Assembly (NCBI GenBank): GCA_965153455.1
Contig: OZ234498.1
Span: 1-64,000, forward strand
Length of the DNA stretch: 64,000 nucleotides
DNA from: Sphagnum compactum
Lineage: Eukaryota; Bryophyta; Sphagnopsida; Sphagnales
Reading direction: 5' to 3'
The notes beneath the pieces are model-generated. The model had not been told where the DNA came from. It saw only the letters and a list, made by a program, of their open reading frames with translations, and did not search any database. This document shows, in pieces, positions 22,323 through 34,942 of the stretch. The position numbers and the translations under genes are program-made. Every line of letters begins with the position of its first letter. The first letter of the stretch is position 1.

Positions 22323-25300
22323 ATGGCCGACTTCCGATGCCCCGAGTGTGACATTTGTTTCGCCGCTTCTCATCAACGCGATGGACATCGTCGATCGGTG
22401 CATCGAACAGCTTGTAAGATCCGTACCACCACCGGTGGAATTACTGTCAATTGATCGATCGACGGCAAATATCCTTGCCCCATGGAGGGCTGCAAGAGCA
22501 CATTTGAACGCAGTGACAAGCTCCAGGGCCATTTCAAAGTGCGACATGCGGAACAGAGCGATTCCGCCCTAAATCAAGATCTTGACGACAACGACGCGCA
22601 AATTAGGGCAATGTCCTTGGGCATGTTAATCCAGCCGCCCATCGAACAAACACCGGAACTGCTCCGTGATGTGGGCCTTGCGGTTCTCAACATCGCGGAT
22701 GGCATTCGTCTCCTGTTGTGCAGGGTTTGCGACGTCTGTCTCGAGCCCGAGGCTCGCCGTGTGCATAACCACTTATTGGGGCACGACAATTGGAGAGCTC
22801 CCAAATGACATCGCAACGGTAGCCTCCGTCGCGTGACTGGGATCCCACCTGTTACGGATTTCGCATCGTCGTTCGACGAGATCGAGTTCACCTAGTTGTA
22901 AGACCCTCGCCTGGAAAGGTATACCACATCTCCACGGCAGGAGCTTTTGCCGGTGGTCCCAGGGATAAAGGTTGTGAAAGGATATCGATGTGAGGCGGAA
23001 GGATGTGCATACTATTCCGCCACCAAGAAGATTATGGGCAATCATCGTCGGGCCAAACATTTCTTCTTACCGGTTCATGCCAACGGTCAACCGTGTCAGG
23101 TGCAGCGCCTTTTCAAAAAGGTCGGGTACACCGCGTATTTTGGTGTGGACCACTAAAATGTGGAGCTCGAAGGCGATCCAGCAGGGCTCCATCTGAAGGA
23201 GCAGGTGCACGTTTCGTTACAGGCCCACCAATGTTCCGTGCGGAACGCGGCACCAAATCCATCCATTCGTGAATTGAGTCCATGGCTGAGAGTGTCTCGT
23301 TGGCACGAGCTCGCCGTCAACCACATCATTCCGGAAGGTACGCCGTTGGACCGCATCAAGTGAGCGAGCGTGCTTCCGAACCCAATCAGCGGGGAATCCA
23401 ATTTGGATCATTTGCCTTCGATGGTCCGAGCGTATTTGGAGAATGCGCAGGCCATGATCGGTCGTGTGCCATACCATCTCAGGCGGTTGGTCGTCTCAGT
23501 GGTAGATTCCCCCCTGGCCGCGGTGGGGCTCAACCAGCTTTGGGTGCCATCCACCATAACCAGATATTGTACGTTGATGACCAAGCTGCTCACTATGATG
23601 GTCCGATCCAGGGACAGCGCCCCAGTGGATGACGAGCCATTCGTCAACGTTCTGGGCGATTTACATTCGGATCTCGGAGATGCGCTGGAGAATCTCATCT
23701 CTCACATCCGAAGTCGACGAGACGCGGACGGGGATGACGAAGATCTCGTTCCCATCCACACGATGTTGCTCCACATTTGCAGACCGCCGACGTGTCCGGT
23801 CGTTCAACACGGGCTCCAAACCGGTTGTCCGATAATCAGGTTCATGATCGTGAACAGCCTGAAGTCGGACCCTTCGTCGAACAACCTCGCTTTCGAACAC
23901 GTTCGACGCGTGTCGGGTCCCATAGCCATTCTCCAGTATTGGTGGAGATGCACGATCCTCATGCAGCTGGTGCGTCTGATGTGGCAGCTCGATCACCCCC
24001 CCATCCCGTGGTGCGAAGCCGACGAGTGGCTCGCTTGCGTTCGCGAGAACGCCAAGGACACACCGTTCAGCAGATTGCGGGAGACCATGCGCCTCGCGGG
24101 GGCGGTGTCGGGCGACGAACCCTACATCCCGAGACTCGTTCGGATCGGTCCCATGGCGTGCACGATCGATGGTCAAGCCGTCACCATTGACACTTTACGA
24201 AACCTGGTCGGCGAACTGCTCCGCGAGGCAAATCGGGTGATGAGAAACCAATTGTTGCTAGGACTCCAGACAACCTGGATCGGCCGGGTGATAGCGGAGG
24301 GTAACGTCGCGGACAGGGCGAACGAAGACGAAGTCGGGTATTCTTTCTTGTTGGATGCCCGTAACGAATTTCATCGTCACGGACAAGATCTTGCCATCCA
24401 CCTTTTTAGCGATCGGCGTACCCGAGGTCTTTTCATCAAAGGCACAGAAGGCGACCGATCCATCGCATGGAATCAGAATGCTTTGGCGATGTGGGCCAAG
24501 GCGGCGGATCGTATGCACGCGTTGTTATTTTTGCTCATGCATTTCACCGCCGGCGGTCGTCCTCGCGGCGACGAGTACAGGAGCTACCTCCTTCGCAACA
24601 CAGAGCATTCCGAAAAGACATTTTATTGGTCCGCGAGCACCATCATGACCTTCCAGAGATACCACAAGGGCGCCAACGCAGGGCGACCGGTCAAACTAAT
24701 ACCCCGTTTCCTACCCCCGGAACTCAATTTGCTCTTCATCGAATATATGTTGCTGGTGAGGCCGGTGCAATCCTTCATCGCGGGTTTGCGCGGAAACATT
24801 GACGCAGCCTGACAACACATGGACCTTTGGGCCATTGAACGAGATGTCGCCATGGACGGCGAAGATGTTTCCCGTTTGGTGGCCACGGCGTTCCTCGAGC
24901 GCGCAAATCTCGATCTGGGGATCGCGGATTATCGTCACCTGGCCGCTTACTTCGGTGGTGCTATCAAGCAAAGTTATTGCATGGAATTTCCCATCGACGA
25001 GACGTCGGGGCATTCTTCGACCACGGCCGCACGACAGTATGCCAATTGTTCCAACGACCACAGATTCATGGACAGTCAACAGATGTACACATACAGATTG
25101 GCTGCCGAAGCGTGGCATCGCTTGTTGCAACTCGACCGTAGCCCGGTCCGAAACCCTCCGACCGGCGGTTTGACCGACGAGGTTCCTGTGGGTGTCGATC
25201 GACCCGACGACGGCCATTGTTCGTCGCAACCCCAGTGCGCCTCTCTCCTCGCATCTCTCGTGTGTTCGGTCACACAGACCGTCCCTCAACCGACCTTGCC

Positions 25301-27089
25301 GCCACCGCCCGAGGATCAAACGCACGAAGTGCGTTCTCTGCGAGCCCTTCGTCGACTGGGCCACCCATAGTGGACGTGCAAGGAACAAGGTTTGGCCGTG
25401 ACGTTGGTCCTCGAAAACAGGGTCGATGTTTTGATGGTCATGCCCACCGGACACGGCAAATCGGCTGTGTTCATGATCCCGTCGATGGTGACGGCTCGCA
25501 CCGTCATCGTGGTGGTGCCCCTGATGATCCTAGTCCACGGACACGAAACGGACGCGACCCGAGCCGGCTTACGACATGCGACCTCCGGCGCGGACACGGT
25601 CACATTCGACGATCCTCCGTCAATCTTGTTCGTATCGGTGGAACGTGCGGCCAGTCCCGGGTTCGTGGAACTCGCGCATACGTTGAACCATTTGAAAAAG
25701 CTTCACTGCGTCGTCGTGGATGAAGCGCATATGCTGCTGTTAGATTTCAGACCCGTCATGAAGCGCCTTTTGCCGTTGTGGGCCGTGGGATGCCAGCTCG
25801 TCGCGTTGACGGCCTCGCTCTCCCCTTCCAAAGAGACGGACCTCAAGATTGTGATGTCCGCGAGATTCGCTGTCATCCGGATGTCCACGGTGCGCCCGTT
25901 GATCGAATATGTCGTCGACGAGGTGGCCGACGTGGACGAGGAAATCGTTCAACAGCTCATCGAATGGGATTACAACGTCTTTTCCGAGACGGACAGGGCC
26001 ATGGTGTATTGCTTGACGCGAGAGTCGGTCGAGCAAGTGGCATCCATGGCCAACAACGTGGCGTGCGTGAAGACCGCTCACCTTCACGCCCATCTCGACG
26101 ACGACGCTAAGAAGGCGTAGTTGCAATCGTGGCTCTCAGGCGAAGCGCGCGTCATGGTGGCCACCGGGGTCATCGGCTGCGGGTACAACTATCCGTCGGT
26201 CCGGCTCGTCATTCATCGCGGATCTTTCAGATCTTTTGCTGCTCTGCACCAAGAGTCCGGGCGACTCGCCCGTGACGGCCGACCGGGTACCAGCAGAGTG
26301 ATTTCAAGCACGAGATCTAGAGCCGAAGCTCTGCACCTCGATTCCTCCTTCGCTGAGCCCAACGTTTGGATCACGGACACGGAGAATTGTCGACGCCACC
26401 ATCTTCATTTGGCTGTGGACGGCCAACCGCAACGATGCAGCCTGATTCCCGTCGCACAACCCTGCGACAATTGTTTGCGGCAATCACGAGCGGTGTCGCA
26501 GCAACCCCCCTCACCATTGCCGATGCTCAGTGCGCGTGGCACGGCGCTCACCTCTTTCGTGAACGAGGATCGCGCAACCCTGACGAATTTCCGTCGATTC
26601 GCTGCTCCCGAAGAACTCGATTGTCTCTTGTGCTGTGTTTACGGCGGTGATGGAAATGTGCGTCACCCCAGTCAAAATTGTCCGTTGTTGCTGGATGGTC
26701 GTCGATGCTTCAAATGTCTAGGACCGCATCCTAGGTCGGATTGTCGTAATTCCATTCCCCAATCACCTGACGTTTGTCCCAAGTGCCACCTTTCGCACAA
26801 CGGGCCAACGTTGGGCAACGTCCCATTGCACGAAGGAAGGTACGGTGTGGATTGCCCGGGTCAGATCCGGGGCGAACGATATCGAATTCTTATTTGGACC
26901 ATTTGGCGTCGCAACCCGTCGGACGTGCGCAAGGCCATGCCGGAATTGACGAACATCACTCGCGACGAAGAGTTGGCTCGATGGATGGGACTGAAGGCCT
27001 TCGGCCGGTCCGTTACCAACTTCGCATGATTGGCGGATGCATGCATTCGAATGCTGGAGCGGGACCACAGATGTAGAAGCCGATTTTAG
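22323..27089 (+). pseudogene. OrsD-type zinc finger / tyrosine recombinase-like / RecQ helicase protein, ten internal stops
   Basis: One reading frame (ATG 22323, final TAG 27087-27089, about 1,588 codons) is coherent throughout. It is closed by ten in-frame stops (22452, 22806, 22893, 22899, 23154, 23361, 24810, 25368, 26118, 27027) and no frameshift. Order: C2H2 fingers near 22338 and 22476; a third finger (RCEAEGC...HRRAKH) near 22983-23060 leading to a YFGVD motif, as in OrsD/DUF3505 proteins; SPWLRVSRWH; a long helical region; a recombinase-like domain (24552-25040); a RecQ-like helicase with Walker A MPTGHGKS (25440), DEAH (25719), LTASLSP and QESGRLARDG (26250); then a CCHC knuckle (26706-26744). 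This architecture is known from fungal OrsD-RecQ proteins related to telomere-linked helicases. The segment is GC-rich against AT-rich flanks, suggesting transfer or a recent mobile element. It cannot be translated as it stands. Confidence 0.8.
24552..25040 (+). other. Tyrosine-recombinase-like domain inside the helicase pseudogene
   Basis: In frame with the helicase: GGRPRGDEY (24552-) fits the box I arginine region; GIADYRHLAAYF (R at 24933, H at 24936) fits the H-x-L-R-H region; GHSSTTAARQY (H at 25011, Y at 25038) fits the terminal GH...Y signature of phage-integrase-type enzymes. Spacing of about 370 and 75 bp is reasonable. One stop (24810) falls between boxes I and II. The residue assignment is by eye. 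Confidence 0.6.
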
Positions 27090-27456
27090 GATTGCAATCG
27101 TAAGTCCGATGACGAGTAGCCTCCTTCGGGCATATTGTTCGTGCCTCCTTCGGTTGCTGTCGACATCTTGCTTCGTGCGCACCGGCGGGAAGTCGACGAG
27201 CGTTCAACCGTCGGAGTCTATAAATTGGGTGGGGTTGCGACAACGTCGAGAGCTTCTCAGAAGGTCGGATTGAAAAAATCGAAGGAAATTGGATTACGAT
27301 ATGTGGATATCTGTTGGTTCTGCACTGATGACGAGATCATTGTTGATATGGCAGCTAGCATTTCCCAACCTGGACTCGCTGCCGCAACCGGAAGACTAAG
27401 AATAGCACCCAGCACTCCAATAATATTTGACGTTCAATTGTTGTACATACCTAATG

Positions 27457-29146
27457 TCTCATTTTCTATTGGCGAGTAAAAAGCTGACGACCCGGAGAAC
27501 CTTCCGATTGACAGAGGAATCGGCTCACCATTCAGGGAGTGCATTCAAAGATCATCTTTTTCTTAACAATGATGTTGTACAAATCGTGTGGATTCTCTCC
27601 TGAGGTTCTTTTGGCCATTTTCCAAAAGAAATTTGAAAACATTCACCAAAAATATAGAAGGTTGCCTCCCTAAAATCTGCAATTTGTAGAGTTGTCGCCA
27701 ATGCATGTTGGATTCTTTTGGGAATGCTCACCGACGATGCCGCAGCTGCAGGACCGAAAAACAGTGGATTGCACTTGAATTTTGCAGACACATTTTTTTT
27801 GCCACAAAGCATGCACCTTCTACTTTGCTTTCATGTACCAGGAAATGCAAACTACACGACTGTATCAGCTTCTGCATCCACTTCGTACCTGGAGCTCTCT
27901 TAGTGAATTGTAGATGCTTCGGTGACTCCATTCCGAGAGTTTTCTCATATCTTGCGATCTCCTAGTTTGCTAAACTTCCCCTTCACCTCAATTCGTTACA
28001 GATCGATATCTCCAAGTTCTATCTGCACTCCAAACTTGACTGTTCAAAAAAGGCTGGTCAGTGTTACCAGAATAACTGGCACTGTAACGGGCGTTACCGG
28101 TTATGTTATTCTTAACTACGCAGAATGTCACAACCGTGTTGTGACCACGAATGCTCATGCAACCTCCATTTTGACTTGTGATAGGATAGCCTCACAGAAT
28201 TCTGGAAGAATTAGTAAATCGTACAGCAAAAAGATGAGCTAGCTTCACGACCAGCGGCAGCATTGTCTGAGGTGCGTTCCTTGAAGGAGCCTGTTGATTC
28301 AAAAAGGTTGAAATTGACTTCAACATGTCATTTTTTAGTGGCGAGTACAAAGCTGACGACCTTAAAACCCTAAACCCGATTGACAGAGGAATCAGCTCAC
28401 CCTTCAAGTAGTGTATTCGAAGAGATCGTTTTTTTCTCTCAACAATGGTGTTGTACAAATCTTGTCTCTCCTGAGGTTCTTTTGGCCATTTTCCAAAAGA
28501 AATTTGAAAAACATACACCGGAAATATTGAAGGTTGCTTCCCTAAAATCTACAATTTGTACAGTTGTCGCCAATGGATGCTAGATTCTGCTGCAAGACCG
28601 AAAAAATAGTGGATTGCACTTGAATTGCAAGACACATTTTTTTCGCCACAGAGCATGCACCCTTTACTTTGCTTTCGTGTACCAGGAAATGCAAACTACA
28701 CGACTGTATCAGCTTCTTCATCCACTTCGTACCTGGAGCTTTCTTAGTGAATTGAAGATGCTTCTATTACTCCGTTCCGAAAGTTTTCTCATATCTTGCG
28801 ATCTCCTAGTTTGCTAAACTTCCACTTCACCTCAATTCATTACAGATCGATACCTCCAGGTTCTATCTGCACTCCAAGCTTGACTGTTCAAAAAAGCTGG
28901 TCAATGTTACTTGAATAACTGGCACTGTAAAGGGCGTTACCGGTTATGTCATTCGTGTTGTGATCACGAATGCTCATGCAACTTCAATTTCGACTTGTGA
29001 TAGGATGGCCTCACAGAATTCTCGAAGGATTAGTAGACCATACGGACCCAAGATGAGCTGGCTTCACGACCAGCAGCAGTATTGTCTGAAGTGCGTTCCT
29101 TTAAGGAGCCTATTGATTCAAAAAGGTGGAAATTGACTTCGACGTG
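27457..29146 (+). repeat. About 850-bp tandem duplication
   Basis: GGCGAGTA[AC]AAAGCTGACGACC occurs at 27471 and 28340, and the following 820-870 bp are alike. Copy 1 is about 27457-28325 and copy 2 about 28326-29146; a third start (CATTTTCTATTG near 29148) is cut off. The second copy has a CCCTAAACCC insertion near 28367. Neither copy holds a frame I can assign. Confidence 0.85.
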
Positions 29147-29432
29147 TCATTTTCTATTGAAACTGGACGTTCGAGGGAGCGACTCACATAAACATTCACA
29201 TTTCACCGAGGTGGGAAAGAGCCAGCAACGAATCAAAGTTCTCGTTCAAGGTGAAAGTACCACGTCGTCGGGTCAAATGGTAGGCTGGGCAATCTCTGAA
29301 TCGATGCACCAAGAAGATGCGACTGGTGATCTAATTTCTCCAGCCCCAGCCAACACGACTTACTCCTGCGATGTGTGCGGTCCCTTCAGTTGCCATACCG
29401 GCAAGGATTCCTCCTTCGCTGAACCGAACGTT

Positions 29433-32400
29433 TGTGGACATTTTTTGTGGAGAGATTATGATATACTTGTCCATACTACTTTTGTTTTTTCACAAGCTCC
29501 GGTCTTTTACTTCTGCTTCTAGAACCAACACTAAGTTTGGTTCGAATTCTGCCTCTAGAGTCAAGACTAAGTTTGGTTCGGGTTGCAGCTGCGAACCTTG
29601 TTTGGAACCCGAATTCCGATATCAGACTGCAGCTCGAATGAGGACCCTAGTGATGTTTTGGATTCGCTGATGTATCATGAGTGCTTGTCAACATGTTTAT
29701 TGAGTCTCAGATTGCTACCAGAATAATGCAAGAGAATTAATGTAGGATGCAGATTTTGTAGAGCTGTCTATGGACATTTTTTGCGGAGAGATTATGGTAT
29801 ACTTGTCCGTACTACTTTTGTTTTTTCAAAAGCACCGGCCTTTGACTTTTGCTTCTAGCACCAACACTGAGTTTCGTTTGAGTTCTGCCTCTAGACTCAA
29901 GACTGAGTTCGGTTTGGGTTGTAGCTGCGGATCTTGTTGGGAACCCGGATTCGGATATCAGACTGCAGCTCGAATGAGGACACTACCGATGTTTTGGATT
30001 AGCTAATGTATCATGAGTGCTTGTCAACATCTTTATTGAGTCTTCGGATTGCTGCCAGAATAATGCAAGAGAAATGCAGGATGTAGATTTTGTATGGCTG
30101 TTTGTGGACATTTTTTGTGGAGAGATTATGGTATACTTGTCCATACTACATTTCTTTTTTCAAAAGCTCCGCCCTCTTACTTCTGCTTCTAGAACCAACA
30201 CTCAGTTTGGTTCGAATTATAGCTGAGGATCTTGTTTTGAACCCGGATTCGGATATCAGACTGCAGCTTGAATGAGGACACTAGTGATGTTTTCGATTTG
30301 CTAACGTATCATGAGTGCTTGTCAACATCTTTATTGAGTCTTCAGATTGCTGCCAGAATGATGCAGGACAAATGCTGGATGCAGATTTTGTATAGTTGTT
30401 CCTGGACATTTTTTGTGGAGAGATTATGGTATACTTGTCCATATTACTTTTGTTTTTTCAAAAGCTCCAGCCTTTTACTTCTGCTTCTAGAACCAACACT
30501 CAGTTTGGTTCGAGTTTTGCCTCTAGACTCAAGACTAAGTTTGGTTCGGGTTGCAGCTGCGAATCTTGTTTGGAACCCGGATTTGGATACCAGACTGCAG
30601 CTTGAATGAGGACCCTAGTGATGTCTCGGATTGGCTAATGTATCATGAGTGCTTGTCAACATCTTTATTGAGTCTTCAGATTGCTGCGAGAATAATGTAA
30701 GAGAATTCATGCAGGGTGCACATTTTGTATAGCTGTTTGTGGACATTATTTGTGGAGAGATTATGGTGTACTTTTCCATACTACTTTTGTTTTTTCAAAA
30801 GCTCCGGCCTTCTACTTCTACTTCTGGAACCAACACTGAGTCTGGTTCGAGTTCTACCTCTAGGCTCAGGACTAAGTTTGGTTCGGGTTGCAGCTGCGGA
30901 TCTTGTTGGGAACCCGGATTCGGATATCAGACTGCAGCTCGAATGAGGACCCTAGTGATTTTTTGGATTGGCTAATGTATCATGAATGCTTGTCAACATC
31001 TTTATTGAGTCTCAGGTTGCTGCCAGAATAATGCAAGAGAAATGCAGGATGCAGATTTTGTATAGCTGTTTGTGGACATTTTTTGTGGAGAGGTTATGGT
31101 ATACTTGTCCATACTACATTTGTTTTTTCAAAAGCTCTGGCCTTCTGACTTCTGCTTCTAGAACCAACGCTAAGTTTGGTTCGAGTTCTGCCTCTAGACT
31201 CAAGACTAAGTTTGGTTCGGGTTGCAGCTGCGGATCTTGTTTGGAACCCGGATTTGGATACCAGACTGCAGCTTGAATGAGGACCCTCGTGATGTTTCGG
31301 ATTGGCTAATGTATCATGAGTGCTTGTCAACATCTTTATTGAGTCTTCAGATTACTGCGAGAATAATGCAAGAGAATTAATGCAGGGTGCAGATTTTGTA
31401 TAGTTGTTTGTGGACATTTTTTGTGGAGAGATTATGGTGTACTTTTTCCATACTACTTTTGTTTTTTCAAAAGCTCCGGCCTTTTACTTCTGCTTCTAGA
31501 ACCAACACTCAGTCTGGTTCGAGTTCTGCTTCTAGACTCAAGACTAAGTTCGGTTCGGGTTGCAGATGCGGATCTTGTTTGGAACCCAGATTCGGATATC
31601 AGACTGCAGCTCGAATGAGGACCCTAGTGATGTTTTGGATTGGCTAATGTATCATGAGTGCTTGTCAACATCTTTATAGAGTCTCAGGTTGCTACCAGAA
31701 TAATGCAAGAGAAATGCAGGATCCAGATTTTGTATAGCTGTTTGTGGACATTTTTTGTGGAGAGATTATGGTATACTTGTCCATACTACATTTGTTTTTT
31801 CAAAAGCTCCAGCCTTTGACTTCTGCTTCTACCACCAACACTGAGTTTGGTTCGAGTTCTGCCTCTAGACTCAAGACTAAGTTGGGTTCGGGTTGTAGCT
31901 GCGAATCTTGTTTTGAACCCGGATTTGCATATCAGACTGCAGCTTGAATGAGGACCCTCGTGATGTTTCAGATTGGCTAGTGTATCATGAGTGCTTGTCA
32001 ACATCTTTATTGAGTGTTCAGATTGCTGCCAGAATAATGCAAGAAAATTAATGCAGGATGGAGATTTTGTATAGTTGTTTGTGGACATTTTTTTGTGGAG
32101 AGATTATGATGCCCTTTTTCCATACTACTTTTGTTTTTCGAAAAGCTCCGGCCTTTTACTTCTACTTCTAGAACCAACACTCAGTCTGGTTCGAGTTCTA
32201 CTTCTAGACTCAAGACTAAGTTGGGTTCAGGTTGCAGCTGCGGATCTTGTTTGGAACCCAGATTCGGATATCAGACTGCAGCTTGAATGGGGACTCTACG
32301 GATGATTTGGATTCGCTAATGTATCATGAGTGCTTGTGAACATCTTTATTGAGTCTTCAGATTGCTGCCAGAATAATGCAAGAGAATTAATGTAGGATGT

Positions 32401-33612
32401 AGATTTTGTAGAGATGTCTGTGGACATTTTTTGCAGAGAGATTATGGTATACTTGTCCGTACTACTTTTGTTTTTTCAAAAGCTCCGGCCTTTCACTTCT
32501 GCTTCTAGAACCAACACTGAGTTTGGCTCAAGTTATGCTTCGAGACTCAAGAGTAAATTTGGTTCGGGTTGCAGCTGCGAATCTTGTTTCGAACCCGGAT
32601 TCGGATATCAGACTGCAGCTCGAATGAGGACACTACTGATGTTTTGGATTCGCTGATGTATCATGAGTGCTCGTCAACATCTTTATTGAGTCTTCAGATT
32701 GCTGCCAGAATAATGCAAGAGAAATGCAGGATGCAGATTTTGTAGAGCTGTCTCTGCACATTTTTTTGTGGAGAGATTATGGTATACTTGTCCATACTAC
32801 ATTTGTTTTTTCAAAAGCTCCGGCCTTTGACTTCTGCTTCTACCACCAACACTGAGTTTGGTTCGAGTTCTGCCTCTAGACTCAAGACTAAGTTCGGTTC
32901 GGGTTGCAGCTGCGGATCTTGTTTGGAACCCGGACTCGGATATCAGACTGCAGCTTGAATGAGGACACTAGTGATGTTTCGGATTGGGTAATGTATCATG
33001 AGTGCTTGTCAACATCTTTATTGAGTCTTCGGATTGCTGCCAGAATAATGCAAGAGAAATGCAGGGTGCAGATTTTGTAAAGCTGTTTGTGGACATTTTT
33101 TGTGAAGAGATTATGGTACACTTGTCCATACTACATTTGTTTTTTCGAAAGCTCCGGCCTTTTTCCTTCTGCTTCTAGAACGAACATTAAGTTTTGTTCG
33201 AGTTCTACTTCTAAACGCAAGAATAAGTTTGGTTTGGGTTGCAGCTGCGGATCTTGTTTTCAACCCGGATTTGGATATCAGACTGCAGCTTGAATGGGGA
33301 CTCTACGGATGATTTGGATTCGCTAATGCATCATGAGTGCTTGTGAACATCTTTATTGAGTCTTCAGATTGCTGCCAGAATAATGCAGGAGAAATGCTGG
33401 ATGAGGATTTTGTATAGCTATTTGTGGACATTCTTTTTGGAGAGGTTATGGTATATTTGTCCATACTACTTTTGTTTTTTCAAAAGCTCCGGCCTTTCAC
33501 TTCTGCTTCTAGAACCAACACTGAGTTTGGCTCAAGTTATGCTTCGAGACTCAAGAGTAAATTTGGTTCGGGTTGCAGCTGCGGATCTTGTTTTGAACCC
33601 GGATTCGGATAT
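29433..33612 (+). repeat. 335-bp satellite array, about 13 copies
   Basis: The landmark GAGAGATTATGGTATACTTG recurs about every 331-339 bp (near 29451, 29789, 30120, 30418, 30757, 31088, 31427, 31762, 32098, 32437, 32774, 33107, 33440); one unit is about 300 bp. Alternating 339 and 331-bp units suggest a higher-order period. Frames of 60-110 codons recur in two phases and in antisense, as expected of an array without stops at fixed positions, so I do not call genes. Confidence 0.95.
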
Positions 33613-33625
33613 CGGACTCGGAGAA

Positions 33626-34942
33626 GGTTGTTTGACTTCTCCCAGGGTTTACATTGATCTCATATCTTGGATATCATAATCATATTGAAAGCACAACAGT
33701 TTCAGAAAGTCACCGTTTATCCTCCTCCAACTTCGACCGAAGTTCTGGACACCTTGCTTTGGCAACACAAACAGAGATAGGTTTTGAGTATTCAGAGCAT
33801 GCATAGTGTCTACATTTCAGCTGACTGCTTGTCTTTCTTGGAGTTTTCTTCTCGTGCTACGAGCCTGGGAGGACGAGTTTCTCGGAATGGACGATGTGTT
33901 TTTCAGGACTTTTGTTCACAATAGTTGCAACGAGATTTGTTTCTCAGTTATGAGTGAGTGTTTCGACTACTTTGGAGTGGTCGGGTGCTCTTTTCGTACA
34001 ACAATTGCTGGGGGTTGGTGCAGGTCGTTGGGTTCGTTTATAGCTCTGAGCTATGTGCATCATGTGGATTGTGCTCACATCAATTCCTCCGAGAAGGTTG
34101 ACGACCCTTGTTCATGATCTGCAAGGTCATTTCTGCAACTACCGAGACAGCTGATAGAAGGACCGGTCTCAATTAGTCAACGACCAGGAAGAAGATTTGA
34201 AACCTGTATGTTATATGAACTAGGAAAAATGTGGATTTCTGAAAGTACCCAATTGTGCATGGATATGGCGGGTAAGTCAACTTACGGGGAAGGCAGAGGT
34301 CACATTTGCAGAGCGTTTCACGTTCGGTAATCAGTAATAGGCCATGGCAGCACCGAGACCAATTCACCGAATAGCCCCTCACAGTCCGACGTATTTACCG
34401 GGTATGATAAAAATGATTACCATCATCAAACATGGGTTTGCATTTTTAGTGGTTTTGTATGGAGGCATCCCTTTCACCTTAAAGAGCCAAATCCCAGTGC
34501 ATAAATTGTTGTTGTCGGTGCAAAAGGGGTTGATACATTCATAAGGCGAGAAGCATCAGAGCCTCTAATGTTGTGTTGCGGTCGTATTACTTACGGGAAA
34601 TTTGAAACTCATTGAGATGCGCCGTAGATTTCTGGTGTAGAATTGTGAGTCCTAAATTTTGGTTCCATCTTGCTCTTGCGCAGGGTTTTCCACCGGGCGT
34701 TCATCGATACTGATCTTAGCATTTAATTTGGCGGCATACTACAACTAGGTGGGGATTACGGAAAGATAAAATATTTGACTTGTTTGCGGACCATTTTCTT
34801 AACTTTCAGGCACTATCTTATTCCCTTACTCGCGTTGATTTATCCTCTCTACCGACCAATTCACTCAGGGACAATCACCAAATGTTTTGTTTAGGAAGGC
34901 AATTTGTAGCTTTCCTTTCGAAGGTGGACGCTGATAGATAGT
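33626..34942 (+). repeat. 1.3-kb duplicated segment, copy 1
   Basis: Matches 47218-48483 in the same orientation, roughly 90% by eye, from the TTGTTTGACTTC block to GCTGATAGATAGTC. It contains a PHO1-like exon (34293-34401). It joins the 335-bp array directly on the left and a PHO1 EXS-type exon on the right. Confidence 0.85.

Noticed and set aside
22452-27029. Stop-codon reassignment or RNA editing as explanation of the ten stops
   Set aside because: Neighbouring genes (LDL3, dioxygenase, small gene) use the standard code with normal stops; simple decay is enough.
29433-33612. Repeated 60-110-codon frames with the motif LLLFFQKL.PFTSASRTNT
   Set aside because: They recur with the 335-bp satellite in more than one frame and in antisense, with no start context or domain.
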